A DNA stretch of 64,000 nt from Leucobacter sp. cx-42. Its GTDB lineage: Bacteria > Actinomycetota > Actinomycetes > Actinomycetales > Microbacteriaceae. Location: positions 62,001 to 126,000 of the forward strand of contig NZ_JACVMU010000006.1 in NCBI RefSeq assembly GCF_014529985.1, read 5' to 3'. This document shows, in pieces, positions 35,338-44,982 of this stretch; position 1 is the stretch's first letter, and the number at the start of each line of letters is the position of its first letter. The position numbers were made by a program, and so were the translations under genes. Below the pieces are notes generated by a model that made no database searches, was not told the origin of the DNA, and was given only the letters and a program-made list of their open reading frames with translations.

Positions 35338-35359
35338 TGGCAGAGCGGGATCCGCCGAA

Positions 35360-36775
35360 TTAGTCGTCGATGGGAACCTTGTTGAAGCCGGTCACCGGCT
35401 GGATCTCATCGAACGCCTGGACCTTGCGCTTGAATCCGCGCGTCAGCCACAGCAGGTAGATGAAGCCGATCGCAGCCCACGCCAGACCACCAATGAGTGC
35501 GTCAACGTGGAGATTTGCCCAGAGGATACCCGTCAGCAGCATGCCGATACCCGGCATCAGGACGAACTTGAAGAAGTCGCCAGGGGTCTTGTATCGCTTC
35601 TGGCGAATCGCGAACCACGCGATGACCGAAATGTTCACAAACGAGAACGCGATGAGCGCACCGAAGTTAATGAACGCGGCAATCATCTCAAGCGTGAACG
35701 CAATTGCGAGCATGCAGACCAGGCCGGTCAGGATGATGTTGAAGGTCGGGGTGCTGGTCTTGGGGTTGATGTAGCCGAAGACCTTCTTCGGGAGCACGTT
35801 GTTGCGGCCCATCACGAGGAGCATGCGCGAGACCGATGCGTGCGATGCGAGGCCAGACGCGAAGGTCGCTGCGAAGCCCGCTGCAGTAAGGACTGCCTGC
35901 AGGGTGCCGCCACCGACCTCCTTACCCATGAGCGGAAGGGTCGAGTCCTCGATGTACTGCATGTCGCCACCCGGCGCGAAGAGCTCCCATTCAGGGAATC
36001 GGAGCTGCGAGAAGTAGCCGGCGATGAGGAAGATTGCGCCACCGATGAGCACGGTGAGGAGAATTGCGCGCGGAACAATCTTCGGGCTCTTCGCTTCCTC
36101 GACGTACATGGTGACCGCGTCAAAGCCGATGAACGAGAAGCAGACAATGGTCGCGCCGGTCAGCACAGCACCCATCTGCACGCCGTCGTGGAAGAACGGA
36201 TCCATCGAAGCAACAGTGCCGACGCCTTCGCCAGCTGCGAGCTGGCCCCAAACCATTGCAACGAAGACGGCCATGACCACGATCGAGAAGACGAGCAGGA
36301 TCATATTGAGGTTCGAAGTACCGCGCATCGTGAAGTAGATGACACCGGTGGTGATGATGCAGTATCCGACGACCCAGATCCAGCCTGGGGTGCCTGGGAA
36401 TACCGCCTCAAGATAACTACGAATGATCAGACAGTTTACCATCGGCAGCAGCATGTAGTCGATGAGCGCGGTCCAGCCGACCATGAAGCCGACATTCGGG
36501 TGGATCGATTCACGCACGTACGTGTACGCGGATCCGGCACTCGGAATTGCGCGAGACATCTTGCCGTAGCTTGAAGCCGTAAAGAGCATGACGACGAGCG
36601 CAACGAGGTACGCCATCGGCACGACGTTATTGGTGTCGCGTGCAACCATGCCGAACGTGTCAAACACCACCGTCGGCGTCATGTAACCAAGGCCGAGACC
36701 CACGATGGCCCAGAGGCCAAGGTTCCGCTTCAGGTTTGCTCGCTGCGTCACTGCAGGAGCCAGTCCTTTCGCCAT
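35360..36775 (-). CDS. puuP: putrescine/amino acid importer, PuuP-like (APC superfamily)
   Basis: The 471-residue protein has 12 hydrophobic segments. It resembles E. coli PuuP along its length: GYMTPTVVFDTFG in TM1, SYGKMSRAIPSAGSAYTYV, HPNVGFMVGW, TGATIVCFSFIGFDAVT, ASGLASHASVSRML and MGRNNVLPKKVFGYINPK. The start at 36775 has AAAGGAGAGAACA before it. Its place next to potABCD and a putrescine-type aminotransferase supports polyamine or related substrates. The exact substrate is inference. Confidence 0.8.
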   Translation of the reverse strand: MAKGLAPAVTQRANLKRNLGLWAIVGLGLGYMTPTVVFDTFGMVARDTNNVVPMAYLVALVVMLFTASSYGKMSRAIPSAGSAYTYVRESIHPNVGFMVGWTALIDYMLLPMVNCLIIRSYLEAVFPGTPGWIWVVGYCIITTGVIYFTMRGTSNLNMILLVFSIVVMAVFVAMVWGQLAAGEGVGTVASMDPFFHDGVQMGAVLTGATIVCFSFIGFDAVTMYVEEAKSPKIVPRAILLTVLIGGAIFLIAGYFSQLRFPEWELFAPGGDMQYIEDSTLPLMGKEVGGGTLQAVLTAAGFAATFASGLASHASVSRMLLVMGRNNVLPKKVFGYINPKTSTPTFNIILTGLVCMLAIAFTLEMIAAFINFGALIAFSFVNISVIAWFAIRQKRYKTPGDFFKFVLMPGIGMLLTGILWANLHVDALIGGLAWAAIGFIYLLWLTRGFKRKVQAFDEIQPVTGFNKVPIDD

Positions 36776-36851
36776 TGTTCTCTCCTTTAAGAACGTGTGC
36801 GACATACGTCGCTCAAAATGGGAACAGAGTTACCCTACTCCCAAAAATGAA

Positions 36852-36887
36852 CAGGGCTGGCCGCATCCGATGGATACGCCAGCCCTG
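36852..36887 (-). terminator. potABCD operon terminator
   Basis: A 10-bp stem CAGGGCTGGC/GCCAGCCCTG with a 16-nt loop, then TCATTTTT on the minus strand. Confidence 0.85.
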
Positions 36888-36918
36888 CCGAAGATTATTC
36901 AGCGACCCGCCGAGTGGA

Positions 36919-37722
36919 TCATGCCATTCTTGCGAGTTTCTTCTTCTTGTTAATGCCAACCAGCTGCACGATGACTACGAGGAGCAGCGCGCCAAGGAAG
37001 ACAATCGATGCGAGAACGTTCGCCTGTGCGGGAACGCCCTTCAACGCCGAAATGTAAATGAACTTCGGGAACGTGGTTGCTGTTCCTGAGTTGAAGTTCG
37101 TAATGATGAAGTCATCAAAGGAGAGCGCGAAGGAGAGCAGCGCCGCACCGATGATGCCTGGGAGCAGCATGGGGAAGGTGATCCGCCAAAATACCTGCAT
37201 GGGCGAGCCATACAGATCGCGGCCGGCTTCCTCGAGCGCGGGATCAAGGCTCGCTACTCGAGCCTTGACCGCCACCACCACGTACGAGATGCAGAACATC
37301 GTGTGCGCGAGGATGATCGTGCCAATGCCCTTCTGCACGCCAGCGAGCAGGAACTGCGCTGCAAGGCCCGCACCAAGGACCACCTCAGGGGTAGCCATCG
37401 GGGTGAAGAGCAAGAGGCTGACGGTCGAGCGTCCCTTGAAGTGGTAACGCACAAGCGCAATAGCAATCAGCGTGCCGAGAATGGTCGCAATGACCGTCGC
37501 GACGACACCAATAAGAATGCTGTTGCCGAACGCGGTACACACCTGCGGTGCGCCACACGGGTTCTGCCAGTTCTTCAGCGTGAAGCCACGCCACAGAATG
37601 TTGTTACGACCAGCGTCGTTGAACGAGAACACAATGACGTGCACGATCGGAACAAGCAAGTAGACCAGCGTAATGGTCGCAATGACCGGCACGAACGCCT
37701 TGCCAAGACTGAAGTTTTTCAC
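36919..37722 (-). CDS. potC: polyamine ABC transporter permease PotC
   Basis: The 267-residue inner-membrane permease has six helices. The EAA loop that docks on PotA reads EEAGRDLYGSPMQVFWRITFPMLLPGIIGA. The N-terminal SLGKAFVPVIATITLVYLLVPIVHVIVFSFN is typical of the PotC half. It overlaps the potB stop by four bases and closes the potD-potA-potB-potC order on this strand. Confidence 0.9.
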   Translation of the reverse strand: MKNFSLGKAFVPVIATITLVYLLVPIVHVIVFSFNDAGRNNILWRGFTLKNWQNPCGAPQVCTAFGNSILIGVVATVIATILGTLIAIALVRYHFKGRSTVSLLLFTPMATPEVVLGAGLAAQFLLAGVQKGIGTIILAHTMFCISYVVVAVKARVASLDPALEEAGRDLYGSPMQVFWRITFPMLLPGIIGAALLSFALSFDDFIITNFNSGTATTFPKFIYISALKGVPAQANVLASIVFLGALLLVVIVQLVGINKKKKLARMA

Positions 37723-38579
37723 AGCAGATCCTCCGCCCCGCTCTTACGCACGTAGGTGGCAACAAAGATGAGAATGATCACCATCAGAATGATCGAAAGC
37801 GTTGCCGCCATCGGGTAGTTCTGCGTCTGCAGGAAGTTCGACTCGATGACGTTACCGACCATCGTCGTCGAGGTTCCACCGAGGAACTCACGCGATGCAT
37901 TGACGTAGTCACCAGACATCGGGATGAAGCTCAGCAGCGTACCCGAAACGATGCCTGGCATCGACAGCGGCAGCGTCACCTTGCGGAATGTCGTCGCCGG
38001 CGACGCGTAGAGGTCAGAACCTGCCTCGAGCAGTCGCAGGTCAAGCGCCTGCAACGACGAGAACATCGGCAGCACCATAAACGGAATGAAGTTGTAGACG
38101 AGACCGAAAATCACTGAGAAGTGAGTTCCGATGAGATCGCTCGGGAGAATCGACTTCCACGCGAGGGTACGCAGCAGGAAGCTAATGAAGAACGGCGCCA
38201 CTACGAGAATGAGCAGCACGCCCTGGAGCATCGGCTTCGAACGCACCTTCACACCGATGAGGTATGCCAGCGGGTAGCTGATGATGAGACCGATGATCGT
38301 TGCAACGATTGCGTACACGAACGACCGCAGCAGCTGCGGCCAGTATTCCTGGAGCGCAGCCCAGTAGTTCGAGAACTGCAGCGCAGCGACGTACTGACCG
38401 ATGCCACCGCTGTCGGCAGGAGCCTGCAGTGATGTGATCGCCAGTTGGATAAACGGCGCGACAAAGAAGAGCAGCATGTATGCAATGCCCGGTGCGAGGA
38501 GGATCAGGGCGATCCAGCCACGCTTCTGCGGGGATTGCTCTACTGCCTTTGTCTCGCCTGAGAACGCGGTAAAGGCCAT
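37719..38579 (-). CDS. potB: polyamine ABC transporter permease PotB
   Basis: The 286-residue permease pairs with PotC. It has six hydrophobic helices and the ATPase-docking loop EAGSDLYASPATTFRKVTLPLSMPGIVSG. The N-terminus (KAVEQSPQKRGWIALILLAPGIAYMLLFFVAPF) matches the PotB half. It lies 12 bp after potA. Confidence 0.9.
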   Translation of the reverse strand: MAFTAFSGETKAVEQSPQKRGWIALILLAPGIAYMLLFFVAPFIQLAITSLQAPADSGGIGQYVAALQFSNYWAALQEYWPQLLRSFVYAIVATIIGLIISYPLAYLIGVKVRSKPMLQGVLLILVVAPFFISFLLRTLAWKSILPSDLIGTHFSVIFGLVYNFIPFMVLPMFSSLQALDLRLLEAGSDLYASPATTFRKVTLPLSMPGIVSGTLLSFIPMSGDYVNASREFLGGTSTTMVGNVIESNFLQTQNYPMAATLSIILMVIILIFVATYVRKSGAEDLL

Positions 38580-38591
38580 GGTGACGAGCTC

Positions 38592-39776
38592 CTACTCAGC
38601 GAGTGCTGCCTGCGTCGCGATTGCTCGCGTCGAGAACTCTGTGGTGAGGGCGCCGGTATCCAGGCGGTCGTCGAGCAGACCAAAGGTGTGCTCTACGAGC
38701 CAGCTCAGCCACACGGTGTCTCCGAGCGACGCTGCGGGACCTGCCTCGACGTTCTGCGCGAAGACCTGCACCGACCCGAAGACCGAAGACTCGACCGTGT
38801 ACTGCGTACTCACGCCAATGAATGAGACATCGGTGATCACGCCAGGGCCGAGCACGTTGGTCGCCGCGTCGTGACTCGACGGCTGCTCGCGGTGCAAACG
38901 AAGCTTTTCTGGACGAACGCCAACGGTGATGTCCCCAGCATCGCGTTGGCTACGGCTACGAGGCACCGAGATACGACTGCCAGCGAGATCCGTGTGAATC
39001 ACGGTGTCAGTGGCGCCAGCGACCTTCACGCTGAACAGGTTTGACTGACCGAGGAAGTTCGCAACGAATACCGTCTTGGGGAGCTCGTAAAGTTCCTCAG
39101 GGGCACCCATCTGTTCGATGCGGCCCTTGTTCATAACGGCGACGGTGTCAGCCATCGTCATCGCTTCTTCCTGGTCATGCGTCACGTGGAGGAAGGTGAG
39201 GCCGACCTCCTGCTGAATCGCCTTCAGCTCCTGCTGCATCTGGCGACGCAGCTTGAGGTCGAGCGCGCCGAGCGGCTCGTCAAGAAGGAGCAGTGCGGGG
39301 CGGTTCACCACGGCGCGTGCGAGTGCAACGCGCTGTTGCTGGCCGCCCGACAGCTGTGCCGGCTTGCGATCCTTCACGTGGTCAAGCTCCACCAGGCGCA
39401 GGGCGTCCTGCGCCTTCGCGAGCGGATCGCCAATCTTGCGTCGACGCAAACCGAACGCGACGTTCTCAAGGATCGTCATGTGCGGGAACAGTGCGTACGA
39501 CTGGAATACGGTGTTGACGGGACGCTTGAACGGCTTCAGGTCGGTGACGTCTTTGCCACCGAGCAGAATCCGGCCTTCCGTCGGGTCCTCGAGACCAGCA
39601 ACCAGTCGGAGCGTCGTCGTCTTGCCACAGCCGGAGGGGCCGAGCAGCGCGAAGAACGATCCGGCCGGAATGGTCAGGTCGAGGTTTTCAATCGCGGTGA
39701 ATCCGGGGAAACGCTTCTGGATCCCGACAAGCTCGAGATCCGCGCCCTTTTCCGCGAAAGTATTGATGTTAGCCAT
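38592..39776 (-). CDS. potA: polyamine ABC transporter ATPase PotA
   Basis: The 394-residue ABC ATPase has Walker A LLGPSGCGKTT, signature LSGGQQQR, Walker B LLLLDEPLGALD and switch HVTHDQEEAMTMAD. A C-terminal TOBE-type domain follows (ITVGVRPEKLRLHRE), as expected for spermidine/putrescine importers. It lies 14 bp after the binding-protein gene. Confidence 0.92.
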   Translation of the reverse strand: MANINTFAEKGADLELVGIQKRFPGFTAIENLDLTIPAGSFFALLGPSGCGKTTTLRLVAGLEDPTEGRILLGGKDVTDLKPFKRPVNTVFQSYALFPHMTILENVAFGLRRRKIGDPLAKAQDALRLVELDHVKDRKPAQLSGGQQQRVALARAVVNRPALLLLDEPLGALDLKLRRQMQQELKAIQQEVGLTFLHVTHDQEEAMTMADTVAVMNKGRIEQMGAPEELYELPKTVFVANFLGQSNLFSVKVAGATDTVIHTDLAGSRISVPRSRSQRDAGDITVGVRPEKLRLHREQPSSHDAATNVLGPGVITDVSFIGVSTQYTVESSVFGSVQVFAQNVEAGPAASLGDTVWLSWLVEHTFGLLDDRLDTGALTTEFSTRAIATQAALAE

Positions 39777-39790
39777 TATGTATGCAGCCC

Positions 39791-40990
39791 TTACAGCCCC
39801 AGGACGTTCTGGAACGCGGTTGAGTATTTCTTGTCTTCTTCAGCTGACAGCGTGCGGAACGAGTGCAGGTGCTTCCAGTCGGTTTCCGTGGGGAAAATGA
39901 GCGGGTTTTCTGCGTTCTCGGGGTGGAGCTTCCGCATTGCCTCCTGAGTGCCCGCTACCGGGGGCACGAAGGTGACGTAGTTTGCGACGTCTGCCATCAC
40001 CTCAGGCTGGTAGTAGAAGTTGATGAGTTCTTCCACGCGCTTCTTCGCCTCAGGGTCTGTGCCGTTCGGCACGGTGAACGAATCGGCCGCAATCATGCCA
40101 CCTGATTCGGGGATCTCCATCGTCCACTTCGGGCCGTCTGGCTCCTCGGTGTTCATCATGATGACGTCACCCGTCCACGCCATTGCAACGAGGGTGTCAC
40201 CGGTCTGGAGATCCTGCGTGTAGGAGTTCCCCTTCACGTTCTTGATTTGACCACTCTGCAGGCCATCGTCGAGCCATGCGAGCGCCTCGTCATATTCTTT
40301 GTCGCCCCAGTCACCCGATGGGTCGTAACCAAGACCCGCCAGAATCATGCCCATGGTGTCGCGCATCTCGGTGAGCACACCAACCTTGCCCTTGAGCTCT
40401 GGGCGCATGAAGTCGTTGAGTTCCTTGATCCCCTTCGGCACAGCCTCCGTATTCCAAACCCAGCCGGAAGCGGGAAGCTGCCAGGGGATGGTGAACTGAC
40501 GGCCGGGATCAACGTCGAGCGCATCCCACTGCGCCTCAACCATGTTGCTCTTCACATTGGGAAGGTTCGCGTAATCAAATTCCTGAATCTGGTTCGCCTC
40601 GAGCAGACGCGCGTTCATCCAGTCAGTGAACGTAATCACGTCGTAGCCGGTGTACTGATTCTGCTTGAGCTGATCTTTGATCTTGCCGTAGAAAGTGTTG
40701 TTGTCGTCGATGTCCTCGATGTAGGTGACCTTCATACCGGTCTCTTCGGTGAAGCGATCGAGCGACCCAAAGCCGCCAGTCTCCTCATCGAAGTCGAGGT
40801 AGTAGGTCCAGTTGCCCCACGTCACACCGTTGGCGTCACTCCCGCCGGCGCAGGCGGACAAGCCGAGCGTGCCAAGGCCGGCGGCTCCAAGCATCGCCCC
40901 CTTGAGTAGGCGGCGACGATCCATCTGCGCTCCACGGATCATGTTGACGACGTTCTTGACCATTGGGTCTTCGGGCATGCGATTCACCAT
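39791..40990 (-). CDS. potD: polyamine-binding lipoprotein PotD
   Basis: A 399-residue extracytoplasmic solute-binding protein. The N-terminus (MDRRRLLKGAMLGAAGLG) joins a twin-arginine-like RRRLLKG with a lipobox LSAC, so a Tat-exported lipoprotein is likely. The mature domain has TWGNWTYYLDFDEETGGF and DVITFTDWMNARLLEANQI, typical of PotD/PotF. The start at 40990 is set by AAAGGAGACCC. It heads the operon. A second protein of the same type is encoded at 46262. Confidence 0.9.
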   Translation of the reverse strand: MVNRMPEDPMVKNVVNMIRGAQMDRRRLLKGAMLGAAGLGTLGLSACAGGSDANGVTWGNWTYYLDFDEETGGFGSLDRFTEETGMKVTYIEDIDDNNTFYGKIKDQLKQNQYTGYDVITFTDWMNARLLEANQIQEFDYANLPNVKSNMVEAQWDALDVDPGRQFTIPWQLPASGWVWNTEAVPKGIKELNDFMRPELKGKVGVLTEMRDTMGMILAGLGYDPSGDWGDKEYDEALAWLDDGLQSGQIKNVKGNSYTQDLQTGDTLVAMAWTGDVIMMNTEEPDGPKWTMEIPESGGMIAADSFTVPNGTDPEAKKRVEELINFYYQPEVMADVANYVTFVPPVAGTQEAMRKLHPENAENPLIFPTETDWKHLHSFRTLSAEEDKKYSTAFQNVLGL

Positions 40991-41374
40991 TTGGGTCTCC
41001 TTTGACTCATATGTTGTGCACGTCTGTCTCGCTGTTTGTGCACTGCGCAAATCAGCAGTTTTCACAGCTAACTCACGCATGTTGAATATTTCACAGTTCG
41101 CAAGCCAATACCAGGGTGGAGTATCGGTGTTGCCGAATTAGACACAAAACAGTTATCAAACTCGCAAATCATGTGCGAATGAGCGGCACTCTTCCGCAAT
41201 ATCCACTGGTTCACTTGCGTTTCAGAAAAATTGGCGCACCCTAGTAAGTACGACCCCGTGAGGGCATAATTCAGGCTGCACTTTTTCCTGTGAACTTTCC
41301 AAATTGCCTGAATTTCTCGGCATCAGCTTCGGATTCCTTTGCTTTTTTGCTTTCCGACTGACAGAATCAGTGGT
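40991..41374. promoter_or_regulatory. divergent regulatory region between potD and the Lrp/AsnC gene
   Basis: 384 bp without a gene, clearly AT-richer than its surroundings. It includes TCGCA-AATCATG-TGCGA (41164-41180), an inverted repeat of the kind Lrp/AsnC proteins can bind, and T-rich tracts near 41281-41350. The position between regulator and transport operon argues for control of both directions. The operator assignment is inference. Confidence 0.4.
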
Positions 41375-41842
41375 GTGGGTACTAAACGAGCCACTCTGGC
41401 ACTCGATTCGACGTCGAAAGCGATCATTGAGCAACTTCAGCTCGATGGTCGGCGTTCGTATGCCGAAATCGGAAAGGCAGTAGGCCTCAGCGAGGCCGCT
41501 GTCCGTCAGCGTGTGCAGAAACTCACCGATGCCGGCGTCATGCAGATTGTTGCAGTGACAGACCCAATGCGAATCGGCTTCCACCGACAAGCAATGCTCG
41601 GCATACGGGTCTCAGGCGACACCAGGGTCGTCGCCGATCGACTCGCAGAGGTGCCAGAAGTCAGTTACGTCGTGCTCAGCGCGGGTTCCTTTGATCTTCT
41701 TGCCGAGGTAGTCTGCGAGGACGATGATGCACTTATCGAGTTGCTGAATGACACCATTCGCCAGCTCGAGGGCGTTTCATCGACTGAGACTTTCGTCTAT
41801 CTCAAACTCAACAAACAGAAATACGACTGGGGAACACGATAA
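41375..41842 (+). CDS. Lrp/AsnC family transcriptional regulator
   Basis: The 155-residue protein has an N-terminal winged helix-turn-helix (IIEQLQLDGRRSYAEIGKAVGLSEAAVRQRVQKL). A C-terminal RAM ligand-binding domain follows, ending STETFVYLKLNKQKY. The GTG at 41375 gives a family-like start (VGTKRATLALDST). A CAGAAT box seven bases before it and the lack of a ribosome binding site hint at a leaderless message. The aminotransferase gene follows after two bases, and potABCD diverges upstream, so polyamines or their products are plausible effectors. Confidence 0.88.
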   Translation: MGTKRATLALDSTSKAIIEQLQLDGRRSYAEIGKAVGLSEAAVRQRVQKLTDAGVMQIVAVTDPMRIGFHRQAMLGIRVSGDTRVVADRLAEVPEVSYVVLSAGSFDLLAEVVCEDDDALIELLNDTIRQLEGVSSTETFVYLKLNKQKYDWGTR

Positions 41843-41844
41843 CC

Positions 41845-43239
41845 ATGTCTTTCGATCCAACTGCAGCGGTCGACACTGCAGCTCTCCAGGCTTCGGCCCG
41901 GAAGCACATGTGGCCGCACTTCACCAACCGTAAGGTGCTCAACGACGGTATCCCCGTCATCACCCGCGCCGAGGGCCACCACATCTACGACGCAGCAGGC
42001 AAGGGCTACATCGATGGCCTTGCTGGTCTCTTCGTTGTGAACGCAGGCCACGGCCGCGATCGCATCGTTCAGGCTGCTGCAAAGCAGATGAAGCAGCTCG
42101 ACTTCATGCCGATCTGGTCGTACGGTCACCCCGCAGCAATTGAGCTGTCGGAGCGTCTCGCATCGTACGCACCCGGCGAAATGAACAAGGTCTTCTTCAC
42201 CACCGGCGGTGGCGAAGCTGTTGAGTCGGCATTCAAGCTGGCTAAGCACTTCTGGAAGATCAAGGGCCAGCCGATGAAGCACAAGGTCATCTCGCGTTCG
42301 GTTGCCTACCACGGCACGCCGCAGGGTGCTCTTGCTATCACCGGTATCCCCGACATGAAGAAGTTCTACGAGCCGCTGACCCCCGGTGGTCACCGCGTTC
42401 CTAACACGAACTTCTACCGTGCCGATGAGATGGGCGCTCCCTCGAACGACATCGAAGCGTTCGGCCAGTGGGCAGCTAACCGCATCGAAGAGGCTATCCT
42501 CTTCGAGGGCCCCGAGACTGTTGCTGCAGTCTTCCTTGAGCCCGTACAGAACTCGGGTGGCTGCTTCCCGCCTCCCCCCGGTTACTTCAAGCGCGTTCGC
42601 GAGATCTGCGACCAGTACGACGTCCTCCTCGTTTCGGATGAGGTCATCTGTGCATACGGTCGTATCGGCGACTTCTTCGCTTCGAAGGCACTCGGCTACG
42701 AGCCTGACATCATCACCTCGGCAAAGGGCATCACCTCGGGCTACGTGCCCCTCGGTGCAATGATCGTTGCTGACAAGGTGTCGGAGGTCTTCAACAACGA
42801 AGACAACACCTTCTACCACGGCTTCACCTTCGCAGGTCACCCTGCGGCAGCTGCAGCAGCACTCGAGAACCTCGACATCTTCGAGGAAGAAGACCTCAAC
42901 GGCCGCGTACGCGAGAACAGCCCGCTGTTCCGTGCAGAGCTCGAGAAGCTTCTTGACATCGACATCGTCGGTGACGTTCGCGGTGAGGGCTACTTCTTCG
43001 GTATTGAGCTTGTCAAGGACAAGGCAACCAAGGAGACCTTCAACGAGCAGGAGTCGGATCGCCTCCTCCGCGATTACCTCTCGCCCGCTCTCTGGGACGC
43101 TGGCCTGTACTGCCGTGCAGACGACCGTGGCGACCCCGTCATCCAGCTTGCTCCCCCGCTGACCATTGGTCCGGCAGAGTTCGCTGAAATCGGCGGCATC
43201 CTCCGCAGCGTTCTGAAGGACGCTTCGGCAAAGATCTAA
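41845..43239 (+). CDS. class III aminotransferase, probably putrescine/omega-amine:pyruvate type
   Basis: A 464-residue PLP enzyme. The PLP lysine is K294 in IITSAKGITSGY, and D265 in LLVSDEVICAYGR contacts the cofactor ring. The N-terminal PHFTNRKVLNDGIPVITRAEG and the YHGTPQGALAITGIP loop resemble SpuC/omega-amine:pyruvate aminotransferases. It is in one transcript with the Lrp/AsnC regulator and faces the polyamine importer, so oxidation of putrescine or related amines is the likely role. A strong terminator follows. Confidence 0.87.
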   Translation: MSFDPTAAVDTAALQASARKHMWPHFTNRKVLNDGIPVITRAEGHHIYDAAGKGYIDGLAGLFVVNAGHGRDRIVQAAAKQMKQLDFMPIWSYGHPAAIELSERLASYAPGEMNKVFFTTGGGEAVESAFKLAKHFWKIKGQPMKHKVISRSVAYHGTPQGALAITGIPDMKKFYEPLTPGGHRVPNTNFYRADEMGAPSNDIEAFGQWAANRIEEAILFEGPETVAAVFLEPVQNSGGCFPPPPGYFKRVREICDQYDVLLVSDEVICAYGRIGDFFASKALGYEPDIITSAKGITSGYVPLGAMIVADKVSEVFNNEDNTFYHGFTFAGHPAAAAAALENLDIFEEEDLNGRVRENSPLFRAELEKLLDIDIVGDVRGEGYFFGIELVKDKATKETFNEQESDRLLRDYLSPALWDAGLYCRADDRGDPVIQLAPPLTIGPAEFAEIGGILRSVLKDASAKI

Positions 43240-43279
43240 TGATCTGGAGCTAAATTGGAGTAATCCAGTTTGCTGCGCG

Positions 43280-43311
43280 AGCGCCCCCACCACTTTTGTG
43301 GTGGGGGCGCT
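43280..43311 (+). terminator. terminator after the aminotransferase gene
   Basis: A perfect 14-bp stem AGCGCCCCCACCAC and complement, loop TTTT, followed by TTGCTG. Confidence 0.88.
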
Positions 43312-43366
43312 TTGCTGTATCCACGCAACGCGCTCAAACAGGGAGTCAATAGGGGCTACATATCAC

Positions 43367-43372
43367 TAGGCT
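43367..43372 (+). promoter_or_regulatory. -10 box of gltS (leaderless layout)
   Basis: TAGGCT, six bases (AGGTAC), GTG at 43379. Confidence 0.6.
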
Positions 43373-43378
43373 AGGTAC

Positions 43379-44767
43379 GTGTTCGGTGAGTTTTCTAGTA
43401 CCCAGTGGGATGCACTCGCGTTTGTGTATCTTGGTTTCGCCCTCATGGCTGGAATGATCGTGCGCAAGCGGGTACCAATCCTGCGGCGCCTGTACATTCC
43501 AGGCAGCGTCATTGCTGGCTTCTTGATCCTGCTGCTCGGCCCCCAAATCATTGGGCAGTTCACGGGCGGTTGGAGCTTGTTCCCCGAGCGCGCACTACAC
43601 ATCATCGAGTTGCTGCCCGGCCTGCTCATTAACATCGTGTTCGCCGGCATCATGCTGGGCAAGTCTCTCCCCTCATTCAAGCAGGTGTGGAAAGAAGCCG
43701 CCCCGCACGTGATTCTGGGCAGCGTCTTCTCCTTTGGCCAGTTTGCGCTCGGCGCGCTCGCTGTCGTATTCATCCTCACGCCGTTCTTCGGACTCAATCC
43801 GGTTGCAGGTTCCATCCTGGAGATGTCGTTTGCCGGTGGCCACGGCACGATCGCCGGCATGGGCGGCATTCTGGAGGAAGCAGGCGCACCCGAGATCGTC
43901 GATGTGGGCCTCGGGCTCGCGACCATCAGTATGCTCACCGGCATTATTGGCGGATCGCTCCTCGTGAACTATGCAATCCGCAATCCCAAGATTCCGGTCG
44001 CGCGCACCGCTGACGACCGCACCCCAATCACCTCGTCACTCAGCAAGATCAAGCCGAATTCCGGTGATCAGGTCGACAACAAGGGCGGCCTCGGCTCACT
44101 GTCTCGCAGCTTCGGCGCGATTGCTATTGCGATCGCCCTCGCAATTGTGATGCTGTATTCACTGCGTTGGATCTTGAACCTCGCAGGCTCGTCAGCGCTC
44201 GACAATTTCCCGCTCTTCCCCTTTACCGTCATTGGTGGTTTCCTCGTGCAGCTCGTGCTCTCGAAGGTCGGCCAGGAAGCAATTCTCGATCGTCGTACGA
44301 TCAATGACATCTCGGGGCTCGCGCTCGATCTCCTCATTGCGGCAGCCATCGGCACCATGTCACTCGCCGCGCTCGGTGCGAACTGGGTGAGCCTGGTGAT
44401 TCTCACGGTGATCGCCTTCGCGTGGAGCGTCTTTGGCATGCTTTGGCTTGGTCCGAAAATCCACCGCAAGGACTGGTTCGAACATTCCATCGCCGACTAT
44501 GGCCAGTCGCAGGGCAATGTGGCCGCTGGCTTCATTCTCGCCGATATGGCGGATCCCGCACACGAGACGTCGGCAGCCCGCGCATACGGATACAAGCAGC
44601 TCATCTATGAGCCATTGCTCGGCGGCGGCATTCTCACAGCATTCGCGATTCCGGTGATTCTGTCGATCGGATCGTTGTGGTTCGGCCTTGCGAGCCTCGC
44701 GATCACGCTGCTCCTGATTCTCTGGGGCGTCAAGCGCGGTCGCACGGCCGCACACCTCACGGCGTAA
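43379..44767 (+). CDS. gltS: sodium/glutamate symporter
   Basis: The 462-residue membrane protein has two inverted halves of about five helices each. Signature motifs are EMSFAGGHGTIAGM in the first half and ADYGQSQGNVAAGF in the second, the repeated pore loops of the GltS family that carries glutamate with sodium. The GTG at 43379 follows TAGGCT by six bases and lacks a ribosome binding site. It is monocistronic with its own terminator. The substrate is assigned from the family. Confidence 0.88.
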   Translation: MFGEFSSTQWDALAFVYLGFALMAGMIVRKRVPILRRLYIPGSVIAGFLILLLGPQIIGQFTGGWSLFPERALHIIELLPGLLINIVFAGIMLGKSLPSFKQVWKEAAPHVILGSVFSFGQFALGALAVVFILTPFFGLNPVAGSILEMSFAGGHGTIAGMGGILEEAGAPEIVDVGLGLATISMLTGIIGGSLLVNYAIRNPKIPVARTADDRTPITSSLSKIKPNSGDQVDNKGGLGSLSRSFGAIAIAIALAIVMLYSLRWILNLAGSSALDNFPLFPFTVIGGFLVQLVLSKVGQEAILDRRTINDISGLALDLLIAAAIGTMSLAALGANWVSLVILTVIAFAWSVFGMLWLGPKIHRKDWFEHSIADYGQSQGNVAAGFILADMADPAHETSAARAYGYKQLIYEPLLGGGILTAFAIPVILSIGSLWFGLASLAITLLLILWGVKRGRTAAHLTA

Positions 44768-44785
44768 CACGCCGCCACCGCGGCG

Positions 44786-44832
44786 CGCAGCAGGGGGGGC
44801 GCTCTCGTATGGGAGCGGCCCCCTGCTGTGCG
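44786..44832 (+). terminator. gltS terminator
   Basis: A long GC-rich hairpin: GCAGCAGGGGG against CCCCCTGCTGTGC, with an inner GCGCTCT/GGGAGCG stem. Confidence 0.7.
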
Positions 44833-44907
44833 TTGAGCGTGATCCTGGCAGACTCGATCCACACCGGCACGATCCACGTGGGCACACGCGGGACTGGCCG
44901 AAGATAC

Positions 44908-44945
44908 AACAACGCCCCGGGGCTCGAAAGCCACGGGGCGTTGTT
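44908..44945 (-). terminator. rpsO terminator
   Basis: A 12-bp stem AACAACGCCCCG/CGGGGCGTTGTT, 38 bp past the rpsO stop. Only a weak T-rich tail follows. Confidence 0.75.
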
Positions 44946-44982
44946 TCAGACCGTCCGGCGATCACCGGAAGTCAGAAGCTAC